This document shows, piece by piece, positions 50,658-60,111 of a stretch of DNA of 64,000 nucleotides (positions are counted from its first letter, which is position 1; every line of letters begins with the position of its first letter). The stretch lies in contig OZ245737.1 of assembly GCA_965227315.1 (NCBI GenBank), forward strand, positions 2,728,001-2,792,000. Reading direction: 5' to 3'. The notes below the pieces were generated by a model. The model was not told the DNA's origin and made no database searches. It saw only the letters and a program-made list of their open reading frames with translations. The stretch is from JANQHS01 sp965227315. GTDB taxonomy: Bacteria > Bacteroidota > Bacteroidia > Cytophagales > CCMP332. The position numbers were made by a program, and so were the translations under genes.

Positions 50658-53390
50658 ATGATCCGAAATAAAGTCCTCAAAGGCCTTCTAACTGTATTTT
50701 TTTCGATGTTTTTCCTTGATGGTTTTTCCACCCACATCAGGGCAGGGGAGATATTGGCGGAGAATATTAACAACAGCTTTCTCCAATGGCGCTTTACCGT
50801 GATTTTGTACACGGATCTATCAAGTCCGGTGGTCAGCCGAACCGTGGATCTAAATTTCGGGGATAATTCGCCAACCGTAACTGTAAATCGTTCGAGTTTT
50901 ATAGATATGGGCAATGGAACTATGGTGAATTACTTTGACACCGTCCATACCTTTCCAAGTTCGACCGGGATCACCTATTGCGTAAGTGTTACCGATGAGA
51001 ATCGAAATGCCAGTGTGATCAACTTTGATAACTCGGTGAACACAGCGTTTTACGTTGAAACCAAGGTGAATATCAACGCCTCTGCCGGACTGAATACCAG
51101 CCCACGGTTCACCCAGATCCCGGTGGTAAATGCCGCCAATGGTCAAAAGTGGGTTTTTGACAATGGAGGTTATGATCCTGACGGGGATAGCGTTTCATTC
51201 GAAATGTCCGTGCCCAAAATGAGTGGTGGTGTGGATGTGGTAAACTACCGAGATCCCGATGTTGCCGCTGGTGGGCTTACCGAAGATAAAACCGCTCCAG
51301 CTTATTTTGAGCTGGATCCTGTGACCGGGGTTATTACCTGGGATGCTCCCAACCTGAATGGATTTTATAATGTGGCCTTCAAGATCATCGAGTGGAGAAG
51401 GAACCCCATTACAAACGAATACAATCAGCTTGGATATGTTACAAGGGATATGCAGATCATTGTAAGTGGGATCCCCAATCGACGGCCAGTGATCTTTGTT
51501 CCTGAAGATACCTGTGTCATCGGCGGAGATCAACTTCAGTTCCGGGTCCTGGGGCGCGATCAGGACAATCCTCCCGATAATGTTTTTCTTTCGGCCTCGG
51601 GAGAACCTTTTGATCTACCCCTGGCTCCGGCCTCCTATTCACCGGCTCCTACTACCAGTCAGCCTTCACCCGGATCCCTTATTTTTCAATGGAATACCAT
51701 TTGTGATCATATCAGGGACAGGGAGTACAGGGCCACCTTCAGGGTGGATGATGATGTGGATGCCAACTTACAGCTTACTGATTTCGGAGGTCTGACCATT
51801 TCTGTTATGGGTCCACCACCGGAGATCGATACGGCGATTGTAGGAAGCAGCTTTATTGACCTGGAGTGGAAGCCGTACAATTGCGGAAATGCCGAATCCA
51901 TGCTGATCTATCGAAAAATTGGACCGGCATTCAATGTTCCAGGTCCTAATTCCTGCTTTACGGGACCGCTTGAAGGATATGAACTGATCGATGAAGTGAA
52001 TATCAACACATTAACGTATCGGGATGATGACAATGGAAATGGGCTGATCAAGGGGCCGGAGTATTGTTATATCATTGTCGCCAGGTTTTTTGATCGTGCC
52101 CTGAGTAAAAACTCAAATGAGGTATGTGCTCCTCTGGTTCTGGATGTTCCCTTCTTCACCAAGGTGGATGTGGAGGCAACCGATAACAATAACGGAGCTG
52201 TAAATCTTGGCTGGGCCAAACCAAGAGAATTGGATTCTTCCATATACCTTCCACCTTACAGGTATGATCTGTACCGCGAACAAGAAGGCAATAGTCAGCT
52301 CATTTTTTCCAGCAACGATCTTCTGGACACACTCTATACGGATAATGGAGTCAACACTGTCGATACAAGCCTGAACTATAGTCTGGAATTCTTTACCCAT
52401 GGAGGAGATTCTTTGCAGGACCCGATCTCCAATTCAAGTTCAATCTTTCTGAGCTCTATCCCGGGCGGAGAGAGGGTTACGCTGTATTGGACCGCTGATG
52501 TGCCCTGGAACCTGAACGGTCTTTACCATTATATCTTCCGTGAGATCAACGGGCAATTCACTTTGATCGATTCTGTACTTGTTGAGAACGATTTCATGGA
52601 GTATACCGACTGGGGTACTTATCAGGGGATCAAGCTGATCAACGGACAGGAATACTGCTATTATGTAGAGACAAGAGGAAGTTATTTCTCCAATAAGTAT
52701 CCTGATATACTCTCGAACAGAACCCAGATCAAATGTGAAACGCCCAGGGATTCAATCCCTCCATGTCCCCCGATGCTCTACATCGACCAGATCAATTGTG
52801 ATTCGCTTTACTCGAATTTGGATTGTTCGAGTAATCCTTCTGACATTCCTAATCCGAATTCCAATGAATTGTGGTGGGAACCGGATCTTTCCGAGGGTTG
52901 CGATACTGAGATTGCCTTTTACCGGATTTACGTCCAGAGAAGGTCGGGTGATCCGTTTGAGTTTTTGGATCAAACGGCAGATACCTTTTACCTTCATAAT
53001 AGTTCGAACCTTGCCAGTTGCTATGTTGTGACAGCGGTGGATTCTTTCGATAATGAAAGCGATTTCAGCAATCTGGCTTGCAACGATAATTGTCCTTATT
53101 TCCGATTACCAAATACCTTTACTCCAAATGGAGACGGCGATAACCAAACCTTTCGTGCTTGTCCGGAACCAAGGTATGTTGAGGAGGTGATCTTCACTGT
53201 ATATAATCGCTGGGGGGAGAAACTCAGAGTGATCTCAAATGATATCAACATCAATTGGGATGGATTAGATGAGGGTGGAAACAAGGTACCAGCAGGAACT
53301 TATTACTACGATGCCAGGGTTAGGTTTGCAAGGTTGAGCGAGGAAGATGAATTCGAGTTGTTCAAGGGTTATATCTATATAAGTTATTGA
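50658..53390 (+). CDS. Secreted protein with gliding-motility-type (CHU_C) C-terminal domain
   Basis: A 910-residue predicted surface protein with a signal peptide (about 1-25; cut before THIRAGEI). It has cadherin/PKD-like and fibronectin-type-like beta-sandwiches (about 150-720, e.g. NGQKWVFDNGGYDPDGDSVS and VNLGWAKPRELDSSIY) and a C-terminal CHU_C domain (about 815-910; LPNTFTPNGDGDNQTF, VYNRWGEKL, GTYYYDARVRF), a type B type IX sorting signal. Such proteins are common surface components in gliding Bacteroidota. Its stop overlaps the TTG start of the DCC gene (TTGA). Confidence 0.9.
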   Translation: MIRNKVLKGLLTVFFSMFFLDGFSTHIRAGEILAENINNSFLQWRFTVILYTDLSSPVVSRTVDLNFGDNSPTVTVNRSSFIDMGNGTMVNYFDTVHTFPSSTGITYCVSVTDENRNASVINFDNSVNTAFYVETKVNINASAGLNTSPRFTQIPVVNAANGQKWVFDNGGYDPDGDSVSFEMSVPKMSGGVDVVNYRDPDVAAGGLTEDKTAPAYFELDPVTGVITWDAPNLNGFYNVAFKIIEWRRNPITNEYNQLGYVTRDMQIIVSGIPNRRPVIFVPEDTCVIGGDQLQFRVLGRDQDNPPDNVFLSASGEPFDLPLAPASYSPAPTTSQPSPGSLIFQWNTICDHIRDREYRATFRVDDDVDANLQLTDFGGLTISVMGPPPEIDTAIVGSSFIDLEWKPYNCGNAESMLIYRKIGPAFNVPGPNSCFTGPLEGYELIDEVNINTLTYRDDDNGNGLIKGPEYCYIIVARFFDRALSKNSNEVCAPLVLDVPFFTKVDVEATDNNNGAVNLGWAKPRELDSSIYLPPYRYDLYREQEGNSQLIFSSNDLLDTLYTDNGVNTVDTSLNYSLEFFTHGGDSLQDPISNSSSIFLSSIPGGERVTLYWTADVPWNLNGLYHYIFREINGQFTLIDSVLVENDFMEYTDWGTYQGIKLINGQEYCYYVETRGSYFSNKYPDILSNRTQIKCETPRDSIPPCPPMLYIDQINCDSLYSNLDCSSNPSDIPNPNSNELWWEPDLSEGCDTEIAFYRIYVQRRSGDPFEFLDQTADTFYLHNSSNLASCYVVTAVDSFDNESDFSNLACNDNCPYFRLPNTFTPNGDGDNQTFRACPEPRYVEEVIFTVYNRWGEKLRVISNDININWDGLDEGGNKVPAGTYYYDARVRFARLSEEDEFELFKGYIYISY

Positions 53391-53794
53391 CCCCGGCAGA
53401 AGACAAGATTGTTTTTTTTGATGGTGTCTGTCACCTTTGTAATGGATCGGTGGAGTTTCTCATTCGAAATAATCCGCACAACTCCCTTAGATACGCGACA
53501 CTTCAATCCGACTTTGCCCGAGAGAAGCTAAGACAATTCGGAAAGGATAATCAACAGCTTGAGTCTATTCTCTACCTGAAGGGTGATCGGCTCTTCGAAA
53601 GGTCTTCGGCCGCTCTGGCTCTCACAGCCGAGTTATCCTATCCTGCTAAGGTTCTTGCTATATTCTGGGTGGTTCCAAAATTTATGCGCGATTGGGTTTA
53701 TGACATCATCGCCTCTAATCGCTACTCCTGGTTTGGAAAAAAGAAGGAGTGCATGATCCCGACCCCTGAACAAAGGGAAAAGTTTATTTTTTAG
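53387..53794 (+). CDS. DCC-family thiol-disulfide oxidoreductase (DUF393)
   Basis: A 135-residue protein with the DCC signature FFDGVCHLCNGSVEFL (about 10-25), two Cys as Cys-x-x-Cys, followed by RYATLQSDFAREKL. The family is predicted to be thioredoxin-like, with unknown substrates. The TTG start overlaps the upstream TGA; the only earlier in-frame option would leave the signature without a leader. Start choice is therefore moderately certain. Confidence 0.85.
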   Translation: MTPAEDKIVFFDGVCHLCNGSVEFLIRNNPHNSLRYATLQSDFAREKLRQFGKDNQQLESILYLKGDRLFERSSAALALTAELSYPAKVLAIFWVVPKFMRDWVYDIIASNRYSWFGKKKECMIPTPEQREKFIF

Positions 53795-53826
53795 TTTAGC
53801 CTCCGGAAGAACAACTACACCTTTTC

Positions 53827-54705
53827 ATGAAAAGAGCTTACGTTTTCCCCGGTCAGGGGTCACAGTTTCCCGGTATGGGAAAGGAAATATATGAGCAAGG
53901 CGGCCAAGGCAAGGAAATGTTTGATCAGGCCGATGATATTTTGGGATTTGGGCTCTCCAGGATCATGTTTGAGGGAACCGCAGAGGATCTTAAGCAAACC
54001 AAGGTCACCCAACCGGCGATCTTTGTGCATTCCGTGGTTCTCGCCTCCCTTTCTGAAAGTTTTAATCCCGATATGGTGGCTGGGCATTCGCTGGGCGAAT
54101 TTTCTGCCTTGGTATCGGCCAAGGGACTCAGTTTTGAGGATGGTTTAGTCCTTGTTTCAAAAAGGGCTATGGCGATGCAAAAGGCATGCGAGATCGAGCC
54201 ATCAACAATGGCTGCTATTATCGGGCTGGATGATCAAATAGTGGAGGATATTTGTGCATCGATCGATGATGTGGTCGTACCGGCGAACTATAACTGCCCG
54301 GGACAATTGGTCATTTCAGGATCTATCAAGGGGGTGGAAGTGGCTTGTGAAAAGCTTGTTGATGCCGGTGCCAGAAGGGCTTTGCCATTGCCTGTGGGAG
54401 GTGCTTTCCATTCTCCATTTATGGAGCCGGCCAGGGAAGAACTTGAGCAGGCGATCCGTCAAACGGAATTCAGCTCTCCCATCTGTCCAATTTATCAGAA
54501 TACCGATGCGCAGTCGTCAACCGACCCGGAGGAGATCAAAGGAAAGCTGGTTGCACAACTAACAGCTCCGGTTCGATGGACTCAGACCGTTCAAAATATG
54601 GTATCGGATGGAGGGAATGAATTTATAGAATCCGGTCCGGGAAAGGTCTTGCAGGGGTTGGTGAAAAAGATTCACAGAGAAGCCGAAGTAGCTTCCATAT
54701 CTTGA
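53827..54705 (+). CDS. fabD: Malonyl-CoA:ACP transacylase
   Basis: A 292-residue enzyme moving malonyl from CoA to acyl carrier protein in fatty acid synthesis. The N-terminus has FPGQGSQFPGMGKE, the nucleophile Ser is in AGHSLGEFSALV (about 81-92), and the catalytic His is in GGAFHSPFM. Full length with no defects. Its 3' end overlaps the convergent folK by 34 bases (54672-54705). Confidence 0.96.
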   Translation: MKRAYVFPGQGSQFPGMGKEIYEQGGQGKEMFDQADDILGFGLSRIMFEGTAEDLKQTKVTQPAIFVHSVVLASLSESFNPDMVAGHSLGEFSALVSAKGLSFEDGLVLVSKRAMAMQKACEIEPSTMAAIIGLDDQIVEDICASIDDVVVPANYNCPGQLVISGSIKGVEVACEKLVDAGARRALPLPVGGAFHSPFMEPAREELEQAIRQTEFSSPICPIYQNTDAQSSTDPEEIKGKLVAQLTAPVRWTQTVQNMVSDGGNEFIESGPGKVLQGLVKKIHREAEVASIS

Positions 54706-55181
54706 TCCGTTTTCCAGACTTTCAGAGGGTCTTTGCAGATTGACAGAAGGGTTTGAATATCCTTTCCAAGGATGGGGTGAATGAGTTGCGGTGCGATCTC
54801 GGCAAGGGGTGCAAGGGTGAACCTTCGGTTGGCGATCTCCGGATGAGGGATCACCAATTCGTCATCATGCACTATTTCGTTTTCGAAAAACAATATGTCT
54901 ATATCGATTAGCCTGGATCCCCACTTTTCAATTCTTTTTCTTCCCAGATCATCTTCAATGCCCTGGGTTATTTTTAGAAGCTCCAAGGGTTCTTTTTCCG
55001 TTTCGATCCGCAGAACCTGATTCAGGAAGTTTGGCTGATCTTCCCTTCCCCATGATTCACTTTCATATATTGATGATACTGTTAGAATCCTAACATCTTT
55101 GGAAAGCAGAGTCAAAGATTTTTGCAGGTTTAGCGGCCTGTTACCGAGATTGGAACCCGTTAATAGAAAACTCTCATTCAT
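54672..55181 (-). CDS. folK: 2-amino-4-hydroxy-6-hydroxymethyldihydropteridine pyrophosphokinase
   Basis: A 169-residue folate-synthesis enzyme transferring pyrophosphate from ATP to the pterin. It has LTGSNLGNRPLNLQKSL at the N-terminus, ESWGREDQPNFLNQV, RIEKWGSRLIDIDILFF (Asp pair binding Mg2+) and IPHPEIANRRFTLAPLAEI. The last 34 bases overlap the fabD 3' end in the opposite direction. Upstream a 63-base divergent gap leads to sppA. Confidence 0.95.
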   Translation of the reverse strand: MNESFLLTGSNLGNRPLNLQKSLTLLSKDVRILTVSSIYESESWGREDQPNFLNQVLRIETEKEPLELLKITQGIEDDLGRKRIEKWGSRLIDIDILFFENEIVHDDELVIPHPEIANRRFTLAPLAEIAPQLIHPILGKDIQTLLSICKDPLKVWKTDQDMEATSASL

Positions 55182-55218
55182 TCTGCAGGGTTACTAAGGT
55201 ACTTTATCGTATTGATTA

Positions 55219-55226
55219 TAATTTTG
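55219..55226 (+). promoter_or_regulatory. Bacteroidota -7 promoter element for sppA
   Basis: TAATTTTG matches TAnnTTTG exactly. Transcription from about 55232 would leave a 13-base leader to the GTG at 55245. No clear -33 TTTG box is visible 17-23 bases upstream. Confidence 0.45.
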
Positions 55227-55244
55227 AAGTTAAAATAAACAGTC

Positions 55245-57008
55245 GTGCAATTTCTAAAATATACTCTGGCATCGTTCCTGGCCCTTTTTCTGTTCAGCAT
55301 CATTTCATTTTTTTTACTGATCGGGATCGCCTCAACAGCCGGAAAAAGCTCTCAGCCCAAGGTCCTGAACGAAGCTTCTTTTCTGCAGATCTCATTTGAT
55401 CAACCCATACGTGAGCAGGGCATGGAGGATCCGTTCGAAGGATTGGATATTCCATTTGCCCCGGTCGAAGAGGGTATGGGTGTCAACGATATTATCAGAT
55501 CGATCAAAAATGCATCCCTGGATGAAAATGTGAGAGCCATATACATGAATTTTTCAGGTTTCCCGGGAGGGATGGCCAAGGCGCATGAAATCCGAAATGC
55601 ATTACTGGACTTCAAGGCGAGCGGCAAACCGATCATTTACTATGGGGATTTCCTGAGCGAAACTGGATACTATCTTGCCTCAGTGGCAGATTCGGTTTTT
55701 CTGAACCCCAGCGGGATACTCGAATTCAATGGCGCCAATGTCGAACTGGCATTTTTTAAGGGATCCCTTGAAAAGCTTGAAATAAAGCCTGAAGTATTTA
55801 AAGTCGGAAAGTATAAAAGCGCTGTGGAGCCATTTATCAGGTCGGACATGAGCGAGGAAAACCGTAGACAGACCGAGGAACTTGTCAATTCGCTTTATGG
55901 GCATTACATGGAACAAATCGCAAATTCAAGGGGTATTGATCTTCCTCGGTTAAAGTTAATCGCGGATAGCATGCTTGCACGGAAGCCCTCGGATGCCAAG
56001 GAACTTGGATTGGTGGATGGAGTCGTCTACCGTGATGAAAGCTATCAGAAAATGAAGATGATGGCCGGTTTGGACCCGGATGAAAAGTATCCTCTTGTCA
56101 AACTCAAATCATACATCAAGTACAAAGATCTGTATGACGAACCCGATACCAGAGACAGGATCGCGGTATTGGTTGCTGATGGAGAGATCCGCGATGGCAG
56201 AAGCGATGAGGATGTCATAGGATCGGAATCGCTGATCGAGGAGATCAAAAAGCTGAAAAGCAGTGATCGGGTAAAGGCCGTTGTTCTCAGGGTTAATTCT
56301 CCCGGTGGTGGAGGTCTTGCCTCTGATGATATCTGGCGTGAATTGCAATTACTCAGGGAAGAAAAGCCTGTAGTCACCTCTATGTCCGACCTTGCAGCTT
56401 CCGGTGGGTATTATATCAGCATGGGTACGGACTATATTTTTGCAGAACCCAATACCATCACCGGTTCAATTGGGGTTTTTGCTCTCTTGTTTGATATGAC
56501 CGATTTTTTTGGCAACAAGCTTGGCGTAACAAGAGACAATGTCAAAACAGGAGCCTATTCGGATATCATGAGTCCAATGCATCATCTGTCTGATGAGGAG
56601 AGAGTGATCATTCAGACTTACGCGGATAATTTCTATTCAAATTTTATCACCAAGGCTGCTGAAGGAAGGAACACCACACCTGAAAAGATCAATGAAGTTG
56701 GTCAGGGCAGAGTGTGGACAGGAAAGCAGGCCTTGGAACTTGGTCTTGTCGACGAGCTAGGCGATCTCAAAAGTGCGGTTGCAAAAGCAGCTGAACTGGC
56801 AGAGGCCGATGAATACAAGGTCAGGTATTACCCGGCACCCAAGCATTATTTTGAAAGGATGTTCGAGGGATTCAATACCAGCCTAAAACAAAACAGTTTG
56901 GCGAAGGAATTGGGCGTTTTATATCCGTTATTAGCACAAGCAAAGGAATTAAATGCCAAAAAAGGCTTATGGGCGAGATTGCCCATGGGTTGGTCTGTTT
57001 CCTACTAA
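55245..57008 (+). CDS. sppA: Signal peptide peptidase SppA, 67K type
   Basis: A 587-residue inner-membrane S49 protease cleaving leftover signal peptides. A membrane helix (about 8-30) is followed by two S49 domains. The general-base Lys191 is in GKYKSAVEPF in the first domain and the nucleophile Ser386 in DLAASGGYYIS in the second, as in the E. coli Lys-Ser dyad (spacing close to 200 residues). A GTG start at 55245 gives the complete helix. The unknown secreted gene follows after 3 bases. Confidence 0.93.
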   Translation: MQFLKYTLASFLALFLFSIISFFLLIGIASTAGKSSQPKVLNEASFLQISFDQPIREQGMEDPFEGLDIPFAPVEEGMGVNDIIRSIKNASLDENVRAIYMNFSGFPGGMAKAHEIRNALLDFKASGKPIIYYGDFLSETGYYLASVADSVFLNPSGILEFNGANVELAFFKGSLEKLEIKPEVFKVGKYKSAVEPFIRSDMSEENRRQTEELVNSLYGHYMEQIANSRGIDLPRLKLIADSMLARKPSDAKELGLVDGVVYRDESYQKMKMMAGLDPDEKYPLVKLKSYIKYKDLYDEPDTRDRIAVLVADGEIRDGRSDEDVIGSESLIEEIKKLKSSDRVKAVVLRVNSPGGGGLASDDIWRELQLLREEKPVVTSMSDLAASGGYYISMGTDYIFAEPNTITGSIGVFALLFDMTDFFGNKLGVTRDNVKTGAYSDIMSPMHHLSDEERVIIQTYADNFYSNFITKAAEGRNTTPEKINEVGQGRVWTGKQALELGLVDELGDLKSAVAKAAELAEADEYKVRYYPAPKHYFERMFEGFNTSLKQNSLAKELGVLYPLLAQAKELNAKKGLWARLPMGWSVSY

Positions 57009-57011
57009 ACG

Positions 57012-58532
57012 ATGAGATCCTCCATATTACTGTTAATACTCTGGGTTAGTTCTTTGACCCTGTCTCACTCTCAAACTTTTTTTCAGGGGGGATTTAGTTC
57101 TATCAATGCTTCATTTGTCGGGCAAGGCAAAGAATTCGATCGGTACCAGGTTTATCTGACCAAGAAACCAGGAACGGCATCAAATTTTTTCTTTATCAAT
57201 CTTGTGGATGGCTCGGGCTCATTGCTCAATTCCATTGAGCTTGAAAAGCCTCTGGATTGGTTTCCTGTTGACTTTGTTGCTAAAGGAACAAGACTTTTCC
57301 TCTTTTTTAATCAGATCAATCGAGAAGATGGCACATCCTCTTCAGGAGCGGTCTTGCTTGATTTTGATAGCCAATTGGAATCCGACGAATATAATTTTGA
57401 CAATATAAGCATTGGCGAATGGGCTGGAAACGAAGAGAAAGGAGCGACACTTCAAAGCTTTGAAAAGGCGCTTGAGTCTTTTAGGGATCCAAGTACGCAT
57501 GTGCCGTTTGAGTTGAAATATTATCTCGCCCGATCTCCATCCGGAAACAATCTGCTGCTCTACAGGTTCGATTACAGCCAGGAACATTTGGAAGCCAATT
57601 TGCTCTGGATCGATTCAGAAATGAAAGTGCTTTCGAAGAAGTCAATGCGAATTGACGAGGCCAGGGTAAACGTTGGTATTTACATTAACGATAAGGCTGA
57701 AGTATATGTACTCAATACCGATGCCCTTGGCTTAATGGAATTGGTCAGATTTGATTCGAGCCTACAGGACTTTGATTTTTTGCAAGTGCCTCCGGGCCAT
57801 GCGATGAGGGATGATTTTATCCTGAACTTTCAGGATGACAGAACGGTTTTTGTAGCCTGCAGAGTTGATTATGAGGGTGAGTTTGAAGGGATATTCTATG
57901 CCAAATTCAACTTTAATGATGCAGAAGTGGAAAGGGTGCATTTCTATCAGATCAGTGATGAGATCAAGGAAAAGGTGGATAGCATCAACATTTCAAATTA
58001 TGGTAAGGCCCTTGACTGGGATGATTTCCATCTTGTTTTTTTCAGGGCGTTTAATGAAGAGGAATTGCTGGTGGGGATTGAAGAGGTGATGATCGAGTCG
58101 AGTGGGAAAAAGTATTTCCCCTGGCAAATTGATGCGCCTTCAGAGTTCATAGCCCAGAAATCGGTGATCATGGACGGCATGATGGGGTTGTTTTCCTTTA
58201 ATATTTATGACGAACTCAGGTGGTCATTTTGGATCCCCAAGGAAGGAAAACAATCTCTCGACAAATATGCCTTTCTTCCCAATTTCAATACAGACTTCAA
58301 GGGTGGCGACAGAATCGGTTTTTACCTCAGGGGGATTTCAAAAAACTCATGGTTGAAGTACGTGGACTTTGACTATTACTATGCTCTAGATCCCAAGGAA
58401 AAGGCTATAGGACTGGTAAATCCGGGTAATCTGTATTTTCCGGGAATTCTGTTTTCTTCCTCAACCGATGCCGTTGTACTGCCTTTCGAAAACAAGGACG
58501 GGAACGCCGGTCTGGAAAAGATCTCAAAGTAA
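57012..58532 (+). CDS. Secreted protein of unknown function
   Basis: A 506-residue exported protein with a signal peptide (about 1-20, cut near SHSQ). The mature part is rich in beta-strand patterns with aromatic residues (YQVYLTKKPGTASNFFF, LLLYRFDYSQEHLEANLLW, LNFQDDRTVFVACRVDY), perhaps a propeller. No enzymatic motif or sorting domain was seen. It lies between sppA (3 bases) and the nucleoside phosphorylase (0 bases), on the same strand; the tight packing suggests co-transcription rather than shared function. Confidence 0.75.
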   Translation: MRSSILLLILWVSSLTLSHSQTFFQGGFSSINASFVGQGKEFDRYQVYLTKKPGTASNFFFINLVDGSGSLLNSIELEKPLDWFPVDFVAKGTRLFLFFNQINREDGTSSSGAVLLDFDSQLESDEYNFDNISIGEWAGNEEKGATLQSFEKALESFRDPSTHVPFELKYYLARSPSGNNLLLYRFDYSQEHLEANLLWIDSEMKVLSKKSMRIDEARVNVGIYINDKAEVYVLNTDALGLMELVRFDSSLQDFDFLQVPPGHAMRDDFILNFQDDRTVFVACRVDYEGEFEGIFYAKFNFNDAEVERVHFYQISDEIKEKVDSINISNYGKALDWDDFHLVFFRAFNEEELLVGIEEVMIESSGKKYFPWQIDAPSEFIAQKSVIMDGMMGLFSFNIYDELRWSFWIPKEGKQSLDKYAFLPNFNTDFKGGDRIGFYLRGISKNSWLKYVDFDYYYALDPKEKAIGLVNPGNLYFPGILFSSSTDAVVLPFENKDGNAGLEKISK

Positions 58533-59354
58533 ATGAAGGAACTAAAAGAAAGCCTTGATTTCCTGAATGCGATCAGGAATTGGCAACCGGAGGTAGGGAT
58601 CATTTTGGGCACGGGCCTTGGAGGGCTCGCCAATGAGGTTGACGTTGTTGAATCCATACCCTATGGTGATATACCTCATTTTCCTGTTTCCACAGTGGAA
58701 AGCCATAAGGGCAGGATGCTATTTGGCTCCTTACAGGGCAAAAGAGTTGTTGTGATGCAGGGAAGGTTCCACTTCTACGAAGGGTATTCCATGGAACAAC
58801 TGGTTTTCCCGGTAAGAATTATGCTCTTGATGGGTATCAAGTCACTGTTTATTTCGAATGCGGCAGGAGGGTTAAATCCCGAGCAAAAAGTAAGTGATCT
58901 GATGATCATTGAAGATCATATTAACCTCCTTCCGGATACACCTTTGAGAGGGCCAAATCATAATGATCTGGGGCCCAGATTTCCGGATATGAGCGAGGCC
59001 TATAGCAGGCAAATGGTGGACCGTGCTTTGGCTTTACGGGAAAAAATTGATGTCGGTTTACACAAAGGTGTTTATGCAGCGGTTCAGGGTCCTATTCTGG
59101 AAACCCCGGCCGAGTATAGGTATATCAGAACCATCGGAGCCGATGCTGTCGGAATGTCTACCGTCCCGGAGGTGATTTCGGCGGTACATATGGGGATGAA
59201 AAATATATTCGCGGTCTCGGTGATCACGGATCTGGGCGTGCCGGGTAAGATCAAAAAGGTAACCGTAGAAGAAGTATTGGAAGCAGCTTCAATTGCCGAG
59301 CCTCACCTCACCACCCTGATGAAGGAAATGATCAGCTCTTCTTTTACCAATTAG
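58533..59354 (+). CDS. Purine nucleoside phosphorylase (PNP family I)
   Basis: A 273-residue cytoplasmic enzyme cleaving purine nucleosides with phosphate. It has LGTGLGGLANEV (phosphate site), PHFPVSTVESHKGRM, MQGRFHFYEGYS, LFISNAAGGLNPEQ and GADAVGMSTVPEVISAVHMG, all PNP-I (trimeric) signatures; the E-A/N specificity residues favour guanosine/inosine type. The ATG follows the preceding TAA directly. The 3' end overlaps the convergent enoyl-CoA hydratase gene by 11 bases. Confidence 0.95.
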   Translation: MKELKESLDFLNAIRNWQPEVGIILGTGLGGLANEVDVVESIPYGDIPHFPVSTVESHKGRMLFGSLQGKRVVVMQGRFHFYEGYSMEQLVFPVRIMLLMGIKSLFISNAAGGLNPEQKVSDLMIIEDHINLLPDTPLRGPNHNDLGPRFPDMSEAYSRQMVDRALALREKIDVGLHKGVYAAVQGPILETPAEYRYIRTIGADAVGMSTVPEVISAVHMGMKNIFAVSVITDLGVPGKIKKVTVEEVLEAASIAEPHLTTLMKEMISSSFTN

Positions 59355-60111
59355 GCTTGCGTTTTTCCAGGAAGGCCAGGATCCCTTCCTTACAATCCTC
59401 GGTTCCCCGCGCCTCGGCATTTCTTTGAGCGGCAATATCCAAAGCCTCATCCAAACCGAGATTTGAGATCTCATGGAGCAGACTCTTTGTTGCTTTCAGT
59501 GATTCGGGAGAATTCTCCATGGCGATAACCGTCGCCAATCCCAAAGCTTCTCTTTCGAGTTCTTCCGGATTAACGATCCAATGTACCAGGCCGTTTTTTA
59601 ACGCTTCATCCGCCTGGAAGAGCCTCCCCGACAGGAGCATTTCTCGAGCCTTGCTTTCACCGATCTTCCGGACAAGGAATACGGAGACCAGGGCCGGAAT
59701 AAAACCGATCTTCACTTCCGAAAAACCAAATTTGGCCTGTGGAATTGAGATTGCGATGTCACAAACGGAAACCAGTCCTGCGCCACCGGCGATCGCGTGC
59801 CCGTTTATAGCGGCAATGACAGGTTTGGGACCTGAGTAGATCAACTTAAATAGTTCTTTGAGGCTGTTGGAATCGGCAAGATTTTCCTCATAGGTGAACT
59901 CCTGCATTTTTTTGATGAATTCCAGATCAGCCCCTGAACAAAAAGAGTTTCCCTCTCCGGTGAGAACCAACACCTTTGTAGAATCATCATTATAGGCAGT
60001 TGAAATCTCCTCTTTTAATGCCTGAACCAATTCCGGACTCAGTGCATTTCTCTTTTCAGGCCTGTTGAGCCGGATGATGCGGACTTTGTTGTCTTGTGCT
60101 ACCTTGATCAT
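59344..60111 (-). CDS. Enoyl-CoA hydratase/isomerase family protein
   Basis: A 255-residue crotonase-fold enzyme. The oxyanion-hole segments are GNSFCSGADLEFIKKM and INGHAIAGGAGLVSVCDIAI. Asp/Glu candidates follow (FGFSEVKIGFIPALVS). It would hydrate or isomerise acyl-CoA in fatty acid or amino acid breakdown, possibly methylglutaconyl-CoA hydratase in leucine breakdown, but this cannot be fixed from the sequence. It directly follows the comEC start (stop/start one base apart). Confidence 0.88.
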   Translation of the reverse strand: MIKVAQDNKVRIIRLNRPEKRNALSPELVQALKEEISTAYNDDSTKVLVLTGEGNSFCSGADLEFIKKMQEFTYEENLADSNSLKELFKLIYSGPKPVIAAINGHAIAGGAGLVSVCDIAISIPQAKFGFSEVKIGFIPALVSVFLVRKIGESKAREMLLSGRLFQADEALKNGLVHWIVNPEELEREALGLATVIAMENSPESLKATKSLLHEISNLGLDEALDIAAQRNAEARGTEDCKEGILAFLEKRKPNW

